A stretch of 64,000 nt of DNA. It comes from JBLHZY01 sp047631555 (lineage in GTDB: Bacteria > Pseudomonadota > Alphaproteobacteria > Rhodobacterales > Rhodobacteraceae). The notes below the pieces were generated by a model. That model was not told the DNA's origin. It was given only the letters and a program-made list of their open reading frames with translations, and ran no database searches. Shown here piece after piece: positions 9,025-16,286 of this stretch. The position numbers were made by a program, and so were the translations under genes. Position 1 is the first letter of the stretch. The number at the start of each line of letters is the position of its first letter. The DNA lies in contig JBLHZY010000006.1 in the NCBI GenBank assembly GCA_047631555.1, positions 62,001-126,000 on the forward strand, given 5' to 3'.

Positions 9025-9405
9025 TTAATGGAGCTGGGACGTGCCGTTGGTGCTTGGAGAGAGGGGGGTAATTTCCTCCTCGTCTTCTTCATTTTCAGGC
9101 GCGTCTTCGATGACTTCGATGCCAGAGCTGTCGCTCGAAATACTTGGGCTAAAGCCGCCAAAAAACGGGCCGCTATCAATTGGCGGGAGGGATTTGTTTT
9201 CCTCGACCAATAGTTTTGGCTGAAACGGGCCGACAAGCGCATGAAGGATTTCCGTCGGGCCGCGCAGGGTGATGAAGCCAGTTGAGACATGGGTCAATTC
9301 GATCTGCGGATGGGAATTGGCGATGTCGTGTAACGCCGCCAGATCATCCTGCGTCCCGCCGGAATTGCGGCTGGGAGCGACGTTGAGTTCGATGATGGTA
9401 TCCAA
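9025..9405 (-). CDS. Small protein resembling a stand-alone subtilase propeptide/inhibitor (I9-like)
   Basis: About 126 residues if translated from the TTG at 9405, which has AGGAGA six bases upstream; an in-frame ATG at 9420 lies inside that Shine-Dalgarno and 9447 is the longest start. Residues 1-70 can be read as beta (TIIELNVAP), helix (DDLAALHDIANSH), two strands (IELTHVSTGFITLRG), helix (PTEILHALVG), strand (PKLLVEEN), the order of inhibitor I9 propeptides of subtilases. The rest is low-complexity and acidic (ENEEDEEE). It sits between the cassette gene and the protease gene, 80 nt from the latter. An inhibitor or chaperone of that protease is the natural inference; the family match is structural guesswork. 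Confidence 0.6.
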   Translation of the reverse strand: MDTIIELNVAPSRNSGGTQDDLAALHDIANSHPQIELTHVSTGFITLRGPTEILHALVGPFQPKLLVEENKSLPPIDSGPFFGGFSPSISSDSSGIEVIEDAPENEEDEEEITPLSPSTNGTSQLH

Positions 9406-9473
9406 GGGGCTTCTCCTCATATTTTGGGCGCGTGGTGGGCTGGCCAATCGCGGCCAGCCCCGTTGTTTTCAGA

Positions 9474-10955
9474 TCAATGGTAGACGATCTGTTCGCCCTG
9501 TGGATAGGCATAGCCGTAAGCCTCTGGGCCGGCTTGGAAGGGCAGCATATCCCCCATGGAGCCAACGGTTGAGATCGCACGACCCCAGTTTCCGCCTACA
9601 TGACGCCCAGCGATTGGTGCGACATCACGGATGAAGTTACCCCAACGCCCTTGTGGCGCGAACTGAGGCTGAGGGGCTGCCATGCCGGGACCTGCTTGGA
9701 ACGGCAGGAAGCCGCCTGCAAAACCGCCGAGAGCTTCGCCGATGCCGCGCTGACCGTAATGGCCGCCAACTGCGCCGCCAACGGTACGCCCGAGCCAGCT
9801 GCCGATTGCGCCTTGGGGGGCGAAAGCGGCCTCTGTTGGATAAGCTTCGGGAGCGTAGCCATAGGCTTCTGGGCCGGCTTGGAAGGGCAGAAGATTGCCC
9901 GCAAAGCCGCCAATTGCTTGGCCAAGGCCGCGATGGCCATAACGCCCACCAACTGCACCGCCAACGGTGCGCCCGAGCCAGCTACCGATTGCGCCTTGAG
10001 GGGCGAAAGCGGCCTCTGTTGGATAGGCTTCGGGTGCATAGCCATAGGCCTCTGGTCCGGCTTGGAACGGAAGCATATCAGCCATGGAGCCAACGGTCGA
10101 AATTGCGCGGCCCCAGTTGCCGCCAACATGACGCCCTGCCACGGGTGCTACATCACGGATGAAGTTGCCCCAACGGCCTTGTGGTGCGAACTGTGGCTCG
10201 GCTGTTGCCATGCCGGGACCTGCTTGGAACGGCAGGAAGCCGCCAGCAATGCCACCGATTGCCGAACCAAGCCCGCGAGAACCAAAACGCTTACCAACCA
10301 TGCCGCCAACTGCGCTGCCGAGCATGCTGCCAAAGATGCCTTGTGGGGCATATCCTGGCTGCTCAACGTAGGCTTCTTGGGGGTAGCCGTAAGCCTCTGG
10401 TCCGGCTTGGAATGGAAGCATATCGGCCATCGAGCCAACGGTCGAAATTGCACGACCCCAGTTGCCGCCAACGTGACGCCCTGCAACAGGTGCTACGTCA
10501 CGGATGAAGTTGCCCCAACGCCCTTGTGGCGCGAACTGAGGCTGAGGGGCTGCCATGCCGGGACCTGCTTGGAAGGGCAGGAAGCCGCCTGCAAAACCGC
10601 CGAGGGCTTCGCCGATGCCGCGCTGACCGTAATGGCCGCCGACTGCGCCGCCAACGGTACGCCCGAGCCAGCTGCCGATTGCGCCTTGGGGGGCGAATGC
10701 GGGATCAGCTGCGATGGGCTGTTGTGCGGCGTAAACGGGCTGGGTTGGGTAGGCGCTGTAGGGAAGCCATTCGCCGAATTCGCGCGCCGCGACATTGGCA
10801 ACGCCGCCTGCGATTCCGCCGATCAGCGGGTTTTCTGTCACAAGGGTTGTTCCGCCGCCAACGATGCCGCCGATGATCGGGGCTGCGTCTACGATCCGGT
10901 CGCCCCAGTAACCTTGGGGGGCGAATTGTGCGGCCTGTGGGTAATAATATTGCAT
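9474..10955 (-). CDS. Eight-cassette Gly-rich repeat protein, possible multi-peptide precursor
   Basis: A 493-residue protein of eight cassettes, each opening with F/YAPQG at residues 11, 87, 141, 202, 256, 317, 378 and 432. Seven close with LPFQAGP; the first ends LPYSA. Two core types occur. Type A (IGSWLGRTVGGAVGG..., cassettes 2, 4, 6, 7) has GxxxG-like glycine zippers. Type B (RWGNFIRDVAPVAGRHVGG..., cassettes 3, 5, 8) is more charged. Linkers are AYGYAPEAYPTEAA-like or GMAAPQPQ. No signal peptide and no cysteines. Start ATG 10955 has AGGGAGA upstream; the longer frame lacks this. It is first in the operon with the I9-like protein and subtilase. I do not recognise the family. Confidence 0.85.
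   Translation of the reverse strand: MQYYYPQAAQFAPQGYWGDRIVDAAPIIGGIVGGGTTLVTENPLIGGIAGGVANVAAREFGEWLPYSAYPTQPVYAAQQPIAADPAFAPQGAIGSWLGRTVGGAVGGHYGQRGIGEALGGFAGGFLPFQAGPGMAAPQPQFAPQGRWGNFIRDVAPVAGRHVGGNWGRAISTVGSMADMLPFQAGPEAYGYPQEAYVEQPGYAPQGIFGSMLGSAVGGMVGKRFGSRGLGSAIGGIAGGFLPFQAGPGMATAEPQFAPQGRWGNFIRDVAPVAGRHVGGNWGRAISTVGSMADMLPFQAGPEAYGYAPEAYPTEAAFAPQGAIGSWLGRTVGGAVGGRYGHRGLGQAIGGFAGNLLPFQAGPEAYGYAPEAYPTEAAFAPQGAIGSWLGRTVGGAVGGHYGQRGIGEALGGFAGGFLPFQAGPGMAAPQPQFAPQGRWGNFIRDVAPIAGRHVGGNWGRAISTVGSMGDMLPFQAGPEAYGYAYPQGEQIVYH
9525..10697 (-). repeat. Tandem cassette array inside the repeat-protein gene
   Basis: Seven coding repeats of 54 or 61 codons, alternating type A and type B cores (A B A B A A B). 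Cassettes 2 and 7 encode identical protein over the core, and type B copies differ at only one or two residues. This points to recent duplication or gene conversion. The nucleotide copies differ mainly at synonymous sites. Confidence 0.9.
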
Positions 10956-11266
10956 GGGGTAATCTCCCTGAAAATGGGTTTGTTTCAAAAAAAGTCTGTG
11001 CTGTTTTGCCATCAAGCGCGGTTAAAATATTGCGCCCGTTAAGCGGTTGGTCGTCTTAAAAATATGTCGATCAAATCGCTGTAATTCAGCACTCGACCTC
11101 ATAAGCATCCGGGCAAAACCGATTCCACGCAAGGTATGGTTTCCCAGACCCCCGTTGGATCGGGGCTGGGCGATGAAATGCGGTGCGATGTCAAAGGATT
11201 GGCGCAGGCGGGAAATAGCGTATCGCGGGAAATGCGCCAAATCGGCCGCGATATTGGGGATAGAAG
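10956..11266. other. Intergenic region upstream of the cassette operon
   Basis: About 310 bases between the cassette gene and the response-regulator terminator. The part next to the cassette gene (10956-11075) is AT-rich and should hold its promoter, but I see no unambiguous -35/-10 pair. A 72-codon minus-strand frame (11022-11240) lacks recognisable features and is not called. Confidence 0.5.
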
Positions 11267-11298
11267 AAAGGCGCGCAAATCGATGTTTGCGCGCCTTT
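11267..11298 (-). terminator. Terminator of the response regulator gene
   Basis: A 13-bp perfect stem, AAAGGCGCGCAAA with TTTGCGCGCCTTT and a 6-nt loop, starts eight bases beyond the regulator stop codon. On the minus strand it is followed by a short pyrimidine run (CTTTCTTCT). Confidence 0.7.
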
Positions 11299-11305
11299 GT
11301 CAGGG

Positions 11306-11992
11306 TTAAGCAACGAGGCGATAGCCGCCAGATTCGGTCACCAAAAGGCGCGCGTTTGAGGGATCGGGTTCGATCTTTTGACGCAGCCGATAGATATGTG
11401 TTTCAAGCGTATGGGTCGTCACGCCTGCATTATAGCCCCAGACCTCGTGCAGCAAAACATCGCGTGCGACGATCCCCTCGGAAGCCCGATAGAGGAATTT
11501 GAGGATATTCGTCTCTTTTTCTGTGAGGCGAATTTTGCGCTCGTCCTCTGTGATCAGCATTTTCATTGATGGCTTAAACGTATAATGCCCGAGCTGAAAA
11601 ACAGCGTCTTCGCTTTGTTCATGGGTGCGCAATTGGGCGCGGATACGGGCAAGCAGGACCGGGAATTTGAACGGTTTGGTCACGTAGTCATTCGCGCCCG
11701 CATCAAGCCCGAGGATCGTATCAGCGTCGCTGTCATGGCCCGTCAGCATCAGGATTGGGCATTTGACGCCGGATTTGCGCATCCGTTTGCACAGCTCGCG
11801 CCCATCGGTATCGGGCAAGCCCACGTCCAAAATCACCAGATCATAGATCGCCTCTTTGGCCTTGATCATCGCTGTTGCGCCGCTATCGGCCTCGAAAACA
11901 TCGAAATCTTCGGTCATCACCAGCTGTTCGCTGAGTGCTTCGCGCAGATCATCATCATCATCAACCAACAGTATTTTCTTTAGGGTACCCAT
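11306..11992 (-). CDS. OmpR-family response regulator
   Basis: A 228-residue regulator with an N-terminal receiver domain (acidic pocket D11-D12, phosphoacceptor D56 in LVILDVGLP, conserved Lys in YVTKPFK) and a C-terminal winged helix (about 130-228) ending RLLVTESGGYRLVA. The very high conservation I recall for this protein in Rhodobacteraceae suggests the essential envelope regulator CenR, but no cognate histidine kinase is adjacent, so I leave the symbol blank. ATG at 11992 is preceded by CAGGAGGGAA, a strong ribosome binding site. It is monocistronic and divergent from ribA. Confidence 0.88.
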   Translation of the reverse strand: MGTLKKILLVDDDDDLREALSEQLVMTEDFDVFEADSGATAMIKAKEAIYDLVILDVGLPDTDGRELCKRMRKSGVKCPILMLTGHDSDADTILGLDAGANDYVTKPFKFPVLLARIRAQLRTHEQSEDAVFQLGHYTFKPSMKMLITEDERKIRLTEKETNILKFLYRASEGIVARDVLLHEVWGYNAGVTTHTLETHIYRLRQKIEPDPSNARLLVTESGGYRLVA

Positions 11993-12176
11993 GGCATTCC
12001 CTCCTGTTTGCGGCCGGTTCATTGGCGCGCCTCTGGATCAGATGTGGCTGTTGATCACGGCCACGGCAAGATTTGCTGCAATCCTCTCACGCAAGCGTGT
12101 CTGATGTACGGCAAATGTTTCATATTCCTGCAAAGATCGCTACATCAGAGGAAAGAATTGTAACCGGAGCGCCGCA

Positions 12177-13265
12177 ATGAGCTTGGCCCCTACCCTTACA
12201 GAACAGCTGGCCCGCGCCCGCGCCGATCTTCGGATGGGCGTGGCTGTGGCTTTGTGTGGTGCTGGCGGGGATGCGCTTGTTGTGGCGGCTGAGGGGCTCG
12301 GGGCTGCGCGTTTGGCGGATTTACGGGCCTTGGGCGCGCCGGTTCTGGCGATCACCGCGCGCCGGGCCGAGACATTGAAGGCGCGCGCTTATGATGGCGA
12401 TCTTGCGCGGATCGCATTGCCTGAGGGGGCGGATCCGGCTTGGATTGAGGCGGTTGCTGATCCGGCGGATGATCTCAAAACGCCAATGAAAGGCCCGCTG
12501 AAGACTTTGCGCGAAGGAACAGCCATTCCCGCGCGCGCCGCTCTTTTGCTGGCCAAATCGGCGCGGCTTTTGCCGGCGGTTGTGGTGGTGAGCGTTGAGG
12601 ATGCGCACGCATTGGCAGCATCTCACGGCTTAACAATTATCAATATCGAGGCGGCATTGCCTGCGCTTGATGCGCTTTCGCCTCTCAATGAGGTCGTGGC
12701 TGCGCGGGTTCCTTTGAGCGCGGCGAAAGCGGGCCGCGTGCATGTGTTTCGCCCCGAGGATGGCGGCGAAGAGCATTACGCGATTGAAATCGGCCGCCCG
12801 GATCGCGCGGCGCCTGTGCTGGCGCGGCTCCATTCGGCTTGCTTTACCGGCGATGTTCTTGGCTCGTTGAAATGCGATTGTGGGCCGCAGCTTCATGGCG
12901 CTCTGTCGATGATGGGTGCAACGGGCGAGGGCATTTTGCTCTATCTCAATCAAGAGGGGCGCGGCATTGGCCTTGCCAACAAGATGCGCGCGTATTCTTT
13001 GCAGGATCAGGGGTTTGACACAGTCGAGGCGAACCATCGCCTTGGGTTTGAGGATGATGAGCGCGATTTTCGCATCGGCGCAGATATCCTGCGCAAGCTT
13101 GGGTTTGGGTCGGTGCGCTTGCTCACCAACAACCCGCGCAAAGTGGTGATGATGCAGGAGCACGGGATTGATGTGACTGAGCGGGTCGCGCTCAAAGTTG
13201 GCGAGAATCCGTTGAATGAAGCCTATTTGGCCACCAAAGCGCGCAAATCGGGGCATCTTTTATGA
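12177..13265 (+). CDS. ribA: GTP cyclohydrolase II
   Basis: A 362-residue protein whose C-terminal domain (about 185-355) is GTP cyclohydrolase II. The zinc ligands are C222, C233 and C235 in ACFTGDVLGSLKCDCG, followed by NQEGRGIGLANK and LLTNNPRK. It opens GTP to 2,5-diamino-6-ribosylamino-pyrimidinone phosphate, the first step of riboflavin synthesis. The N-terminal 180 residues are a degenerate RibB-like extension common in alphaproteobacterial RibA; I see no evidence that it is active. No FMN riboswitch is recognisable upstream. The stop overlaps the next gene (ATGA). Confidence 0.93.
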   Translation: MSLAPTLTEQLARARADLRMGVAVALCGAGGDALVVAAEGLGAARLADLRALGAPVLAITARRAETLKARAYDGDLARIALPEGADPAWIEAVADPADDLKTPMKGPLKTLREGTAIPARAALLLAKSARLLPAVVVVSVEDAHALAASHGLTIINIEAALPALDALSPLNEVVAARVPLSAAKAGRVHVFRPEDGGEEHYAIEIGRPDRAAPVLARLHSACFTGDVLGSLKCDCGPQLHGALSMMGATGEGILLYLNQEGRGIGLANKMRAYSLQDQGFDTVEANHRLGFEDDERDFRIGADILRKLGFGSVRLLTNNPRKVVMMQEHGIDVTERVALKVGENPLNEAYLATKARKSGHLL

Positions 13266-13756
13266 GCCCTGAGGATATGGTGCTTGTGCCGCGCGGTTTG
13301 CGCTTTATGGGCGAGACCTATCCTTGCGCGATTGGGCGCGGCGGGATTCGCCGCGATAAACGTGAGGGCGATGGGGCGACGCCGCGCGGGGTGCATCGGA
13401 TCATTGGGATGCTCTATCGACCTGATCGAATGGTGAAGCCCGCGCCTTGGGCGATCCCGATCCTTCCGGGCGATCTGTGGTGTGATGCGCCGGATGATCC
13501 CGCCTATAACCATCGCGTGCGTGCGCCGTTTGCCGCCAGCCATGAGGCCCTGCGCCGGGCTGATCCGCTTTATGATCTGGTGATGCTGACCGATTGGAAT
13601 TGGCCAGAGGCGCATCCCGGCGCGGGCTCGGCGATCTTTTTGCATCAATGGCGCAAGGCCCGCTTTCCAACGGAGGGCTGCCTTGCCTTTTCACGCCGCA
13701 ATCTCGCGACGATTGCGGCATTGGCCGCGCCCGGCACGCGACTTTTTATCGGCTAG
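13262..13756 (+). CDS. L,D-transpeptidase (YkuD) family protein
   Basis: A 164-residue YkuD-domain protein. The segment AIFLHQWRKARFPTEGCLAFSRR holds the family histidine and the catalytic cysteine (in TEGCLAF), and RGIRRDKREGDGATPRG is the usual N-terminal part. These enzymes make 3-3 peptidoglycan cross-links or attach lipoproteins. No signal peptide is evident, so it may be a cytoplasmic-type YkuD protein. Translation is coupled to ribA through a 4-nt overlap. It converges on the YggS-family gene with an 11-nt overlap. Confidence 0.85.
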   Translation: MSPEDMVLVPRGLRFMGETYPCAIGRGGIRRDKREGDGATPRGVHRIIGMLYRPDRMVKPAPWAIPILPGDLWCDAPDDPAYNHRVRAPFAASHEALRRADPLYDLVMLTDWNWPEAHPGAGSAIFLHQWRKARFPTEGCLAFSRRNLATIAALAAPGTRLFIG

Positions 13757-14417
13757 AGGTTTTCGCTCCGAGATCGCGCGCGCCAAAAATCGCAGAGCCA
13801 ACGCGCACATAGGTCGCCCCTTGCGCAATGGCGCTCTCAAAGTCCGCGCTCATCCCCATGGAAAGCTGCTCTAGCTCATTTCGGGCCGCGATTTTGGCAA
13901 GAAGGGCGAAATGCAGCGAGGGTTCTTCATCCGCTGGCGGGATGCACATCAGCCCGATGATCGGCAGGCCAAGCGCGCGACATTCTTTGATAAAGGTATC
14001 GGCCTCGTTTGGCGCAATGCCCGCTTTTTGCGGCTCTGCGCCTGTGTTCACTTGAATCATCAGATCGGGGCACTTGCCCTCTTCTTTGGCGATTCGTGCG
14101 ATTGCTGTAGCCAGCTTTGGGCGGTCCAGCGTCTCAATCACATCGAAAAGCTGCATGGCTTGGCGGGCTTTGTTTGATTGCAGCGGGCCGATGAGATGAA
14201 CGCGAACGCCCTCATACCGGCTGCGCAGATCCGGCCATTTTGAGGCGGCTTCCTGAACCTTATTCTCTCCAAATAACCGCTGGCCTTGTTCAAGCACCGC
14301 CTCAACCCGCGCGATGGGTTGCACCTTGGAAACCGCGACCAATGTAACGGCGCCAGCGGGGCGATGCGCGGCGACTTCGGCTTTTGCGATGCGTTGGGTG
14401 ATTTCAGAAAGCGACAT
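13746..14417 (-). CDS. YggS/PLPBP family PLP-homeostasis protein
   Basis: A 223-residue alanine-racemase-N-domain protein. The PLP lysine is in VTLVAVSKVQP (near residue 31) and other family segments are FGENKVQEA, HLIGPLQSNKARQAM and LSMGMSADFESAIAQG. Such proteins bind PLP and keep vitamin B6 and amino acid pools balanced, without known catalytic activity. AAGGAGCC precedes the ATG at 14417. It stands alone between converging ribA/ldt genes and the porin gene. Confidence 0.92.
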   Translation of the reverse strand: MSLSEITQRIAKAEVAAHRPAGAVTLVAVSKVQPIARVEAVLEQGQRLFGENKVQEAASKWPDLRSRYEGVRVHLIGPLQSNKARQAMQLFDVIETLDRPKLATAIARIAKEEGKCPDLMIQVNTGAEPQKAGIAPNEADTFIKECRALGLPIIGLMCIPPADEEPSLHFALLAKIAARNELEQLSMGMSADFESAIAQGATYVRVGSAIFGARDLGAKTSSR

Positions 14418-14513
14418 GGTGCGCGGGCTCCTTATTTAGATAAGGGCACGAAACACGATTGGCGCGCGGATGAAAAGCCGCAGATGGACGGGAGATAAAA
14501 ATCCTGCCCCCTC

Positions 14514-14546
14514 AAAGAAAAAGAGCGGCCCCGAAGGACCGCTCTT
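14514..14546 (-). terminator. Terminator of the porin gene
   Basis: Stem AAGAGCGG (14521-14528) with CCGCTCTT (14539-14546). On the minus strand it continues TTTCTTTG, a good Rho-independent signal 25 nt after the porin stop. Confidence 0.85.
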
Positions 14547-14570
14547 CATAGGTAACTAATCCAGTTTGGA

Positions 14571-15440
14571 TTAGAAGCCCATTGTCATGCCGACTTGTAC
14601 AACAGTGTTGCCACCAGCTGCTTGTTTGCCGACTGCTGCGTGTGCCGAAACACCGCCGCCGAGGCTGTGCGAAACGCCAAGGCCGTATGCGTTGCCAGCT
14701 GCAACTTTGGTGTAAACTGCACCAATTGTTGTCGCGCCCATCGAGTATGTACCGTAAACGCGGTATTGGTTGCCGTTGCGGTAGATCGCGCCGACTTTGA
14801 TGTCGCCAGTTGTGTAGCTACCGTGCAGAGCGTAGTTGTTGGAGCTATCGCCACCAACTGCAACGTAGATGCCGTTAGCTGCATAGCGTGCTGCGAATTC
14901 TACGTCTGTTGCGCCAGTCGAAGCTGTCGAAACTTTGAATGCGAAGTCGCCGAACGAGTAGCCAACTTTAACAGTTTGGTTCTGGTTGCCGTCTGTGTCG
15001 AAGCCGCCAACGAGAGCAGGACGACCAACAGTACCGTCAAAGCCAAGACCGCCAGCCCAAAGGCCAACAACGTCAACTACAGCACCGTTTGTATTGCCGA
15101 GTGCGAAATCAAAGCCGTTGCCGGAAACAGTGATTACTGGGTTCAGTGAGTCGCCAGTCAAGTCAGAAACGTTTGTGCTTGGTGGAGTTGCAGCATTGAA
15201 GCCGTTAACAACGCCGTTGTTGTTACGTGTGTCGAGCATAACGGATGCGCCGAATGTCAGGCCGCCATCTGTTTCTGTCGATGCGTTGAATTTAACGCGG
15301 TAACGCTGCTGAACTGAAACAGTCGAAGTAGATGTGTCGAATGTGATACCGAAGCGAGCGTCGCCGCCTACGGAAACTTCAGCGGCAGCAGCGCCAGCAA
15401 GAAGCGACAAAGCCGAAGCTGTGAGAAGAATCTTTTTCAT
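14571..15440 (-). CDS. Outer-membrane porin, Rhodobacter type
   Basis: A 289-residue protein with a signal peptide (MKKILLTASALSLLAGAAAA) and a mature chain starting EVSVGGDARFGITFD. The sequence alternates short beta strands and Gly/Asn turns and ends in VGMTMGF, the aromatic C-terminus recognised for outer-membrane assembly. It should form a trimeric general diffusion pore. Codon choice is strongly biased (GTT, GCT, AAC) relative to neighbours, consistent with very high expression. GAGGG precedes the ATG. Monocistronic, with its own terminator. Confidence 0.9.
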   Translation of the reverse strand: MKKILLTASALSLLAGAAAAEVSVGGDARFGITFDTSTSTVSVQQRYRVKFNASTETDGGLTFGASVMLDTRNNNGVVNGFNAATPPSTNVSDLTGDSLNPVITVSGNGFDFALGNTNGAVVDVVGLWAGGLGFDGTVGRPALVGGFDTDGNQNQTVKVGYSFGDFAFKVSTASTGATDVEFAARYAANGIYVAVGGDSSNNYALHGSYTTGDIKVGAIYRNGNQYRVYGTYSMGATTIGAVYTKVAAGNAYGLGVSHSLGGGVSAHAAVGKQAAGGNTVVQVGMTMGF

Positions 15441-15705
15441 TTCGTTTTCCCTCTAAGATTTAAACGTTCACCCCAATTCAGGGAAATCCGAATTGAGTAT
15501 GGATGGTAATTCGCGCTTTCCCGCCCCAAATGCAAGCAATGCTGAAACGGGCAGATGCAAGTTTGAAACGTATGATGCAAACTTGCCACAACACATTTTT
15601 GCCAAAAACATGCCGCTCTTTTGCTTCTACAGGCAACAAGACCTTGTCGTGCGCGCAGCCCTTATATACTAAAAATGCGGTAGGGTACGGGAATGGAGCA
15701 TTAAA

Positions 15706-16212
15706 ATGGCACAGCACGCCGCAAAGATGACATCGCTTTTGCTTGCAAGCTGCTTGGCTCTGAGCGCCTGCTCGGGCGGCTCACCGTTTGGCAAAGCGCC
15801 TCGTCAGGCCTCTGCTGAGCAGGAGGAGTTTACCGGCGGCGACTCACTTGCAACGCTTGGAAGCGGCGAATCTTCTTTCCTTGATCTCTTTGGCAAACAG
15901 AGCAATCCAAACACGGATGTTGGCGTTTCCAAATATATCTGGACTGCAACGCTTGATGTCTTGGGCTTTTTGCCTGTGCGCAATGCCGATCCCTTTACCG
16001 GCGTGATCATTACCGGTTACGGCACGCCTCCGGGCGGCGGGCGCGCTTATCGCGCCACTGTTTATATCTCCGATCCGGCGCTTGATGCGCGTTCGCTTAA
16101 TCTTTCGCTCTATACTAAGGGCGGTGCTGCGAGCCCTGCGACTGTTCGCGCCGTTGAGGATGCGATCCTAACCCGCGCCCGTCAGCTGCGTTCGGGCGAC
16201 GCAAAGCTCTAG
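15706..16212 (+). CDS. DUF3576 family lipoprotein
   Basis: A 168-residue predicted lipoprotein. The signal peptide ends in the lipobox LSAC, with the lipidated Cys at about residue 22. The mature part contains VSKYIWTATLDVLGFLPV and DPFTGVIITGYGTPPGGG, hallmarks of DUF3576, and ends in a helix RAVEDAILTRARQLR. It is likely attached to the outer membrane on the periplasmic side; its function is unknown, but the position before leuS-lptE is typical of Rhodobacteraceae. It is followed by its own terminator. Confidence 0.88.
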   Translation: MAQHAAKMTSLLLASCLALSACSGGSPFGKAPRQASAEQEEFTGGDSLATLGSGESSFLDLFGKQSNPNTDVGVSKYIWTATLDVLGFLPVRNADPFTGVIITGYGTPPGGGRAYRATVYISDPALDARSLNLSLYTKGGAASPATVRAVEDAILTRARQLRSGDAKL

Positions 16213-16241
16213 ACCCCCGCAAGGTATCTTTATATCACCAC

Positions 16242-16265
16242 GCCGGGCCCCTCGCCCGGCTTTTT
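16242..16265 (+). terminator. Terminator after the DUF3576 gene
   Basis: GCCGGGC (16242-16248) pairs with GCCCGGC (16254-16260) and is followed by TTTTT, 22 bases ahead of leuS. Confidence 0.85.
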
Positions 16266-16286
16266 CATTTCCAAAGGACTGATTCT

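Noticed and set aside
7103..10955. Reading the protease/cassette operon as a cyanobactin-like RiPP cluster.
   Set aside because: Needs modifying enzymes (YcaO, cyclase) that are absent, and the repeats lack typical core/recognition sequences; kept only as a general precursor idea.
11022..11240. A 72-codon minus-strand frame between the cassette gene and the response regulator.
   Set aside because: No homology I recognise, no clear ribosome binding site, and mixed coding signal; overlapping frames on the other strand are equally open.
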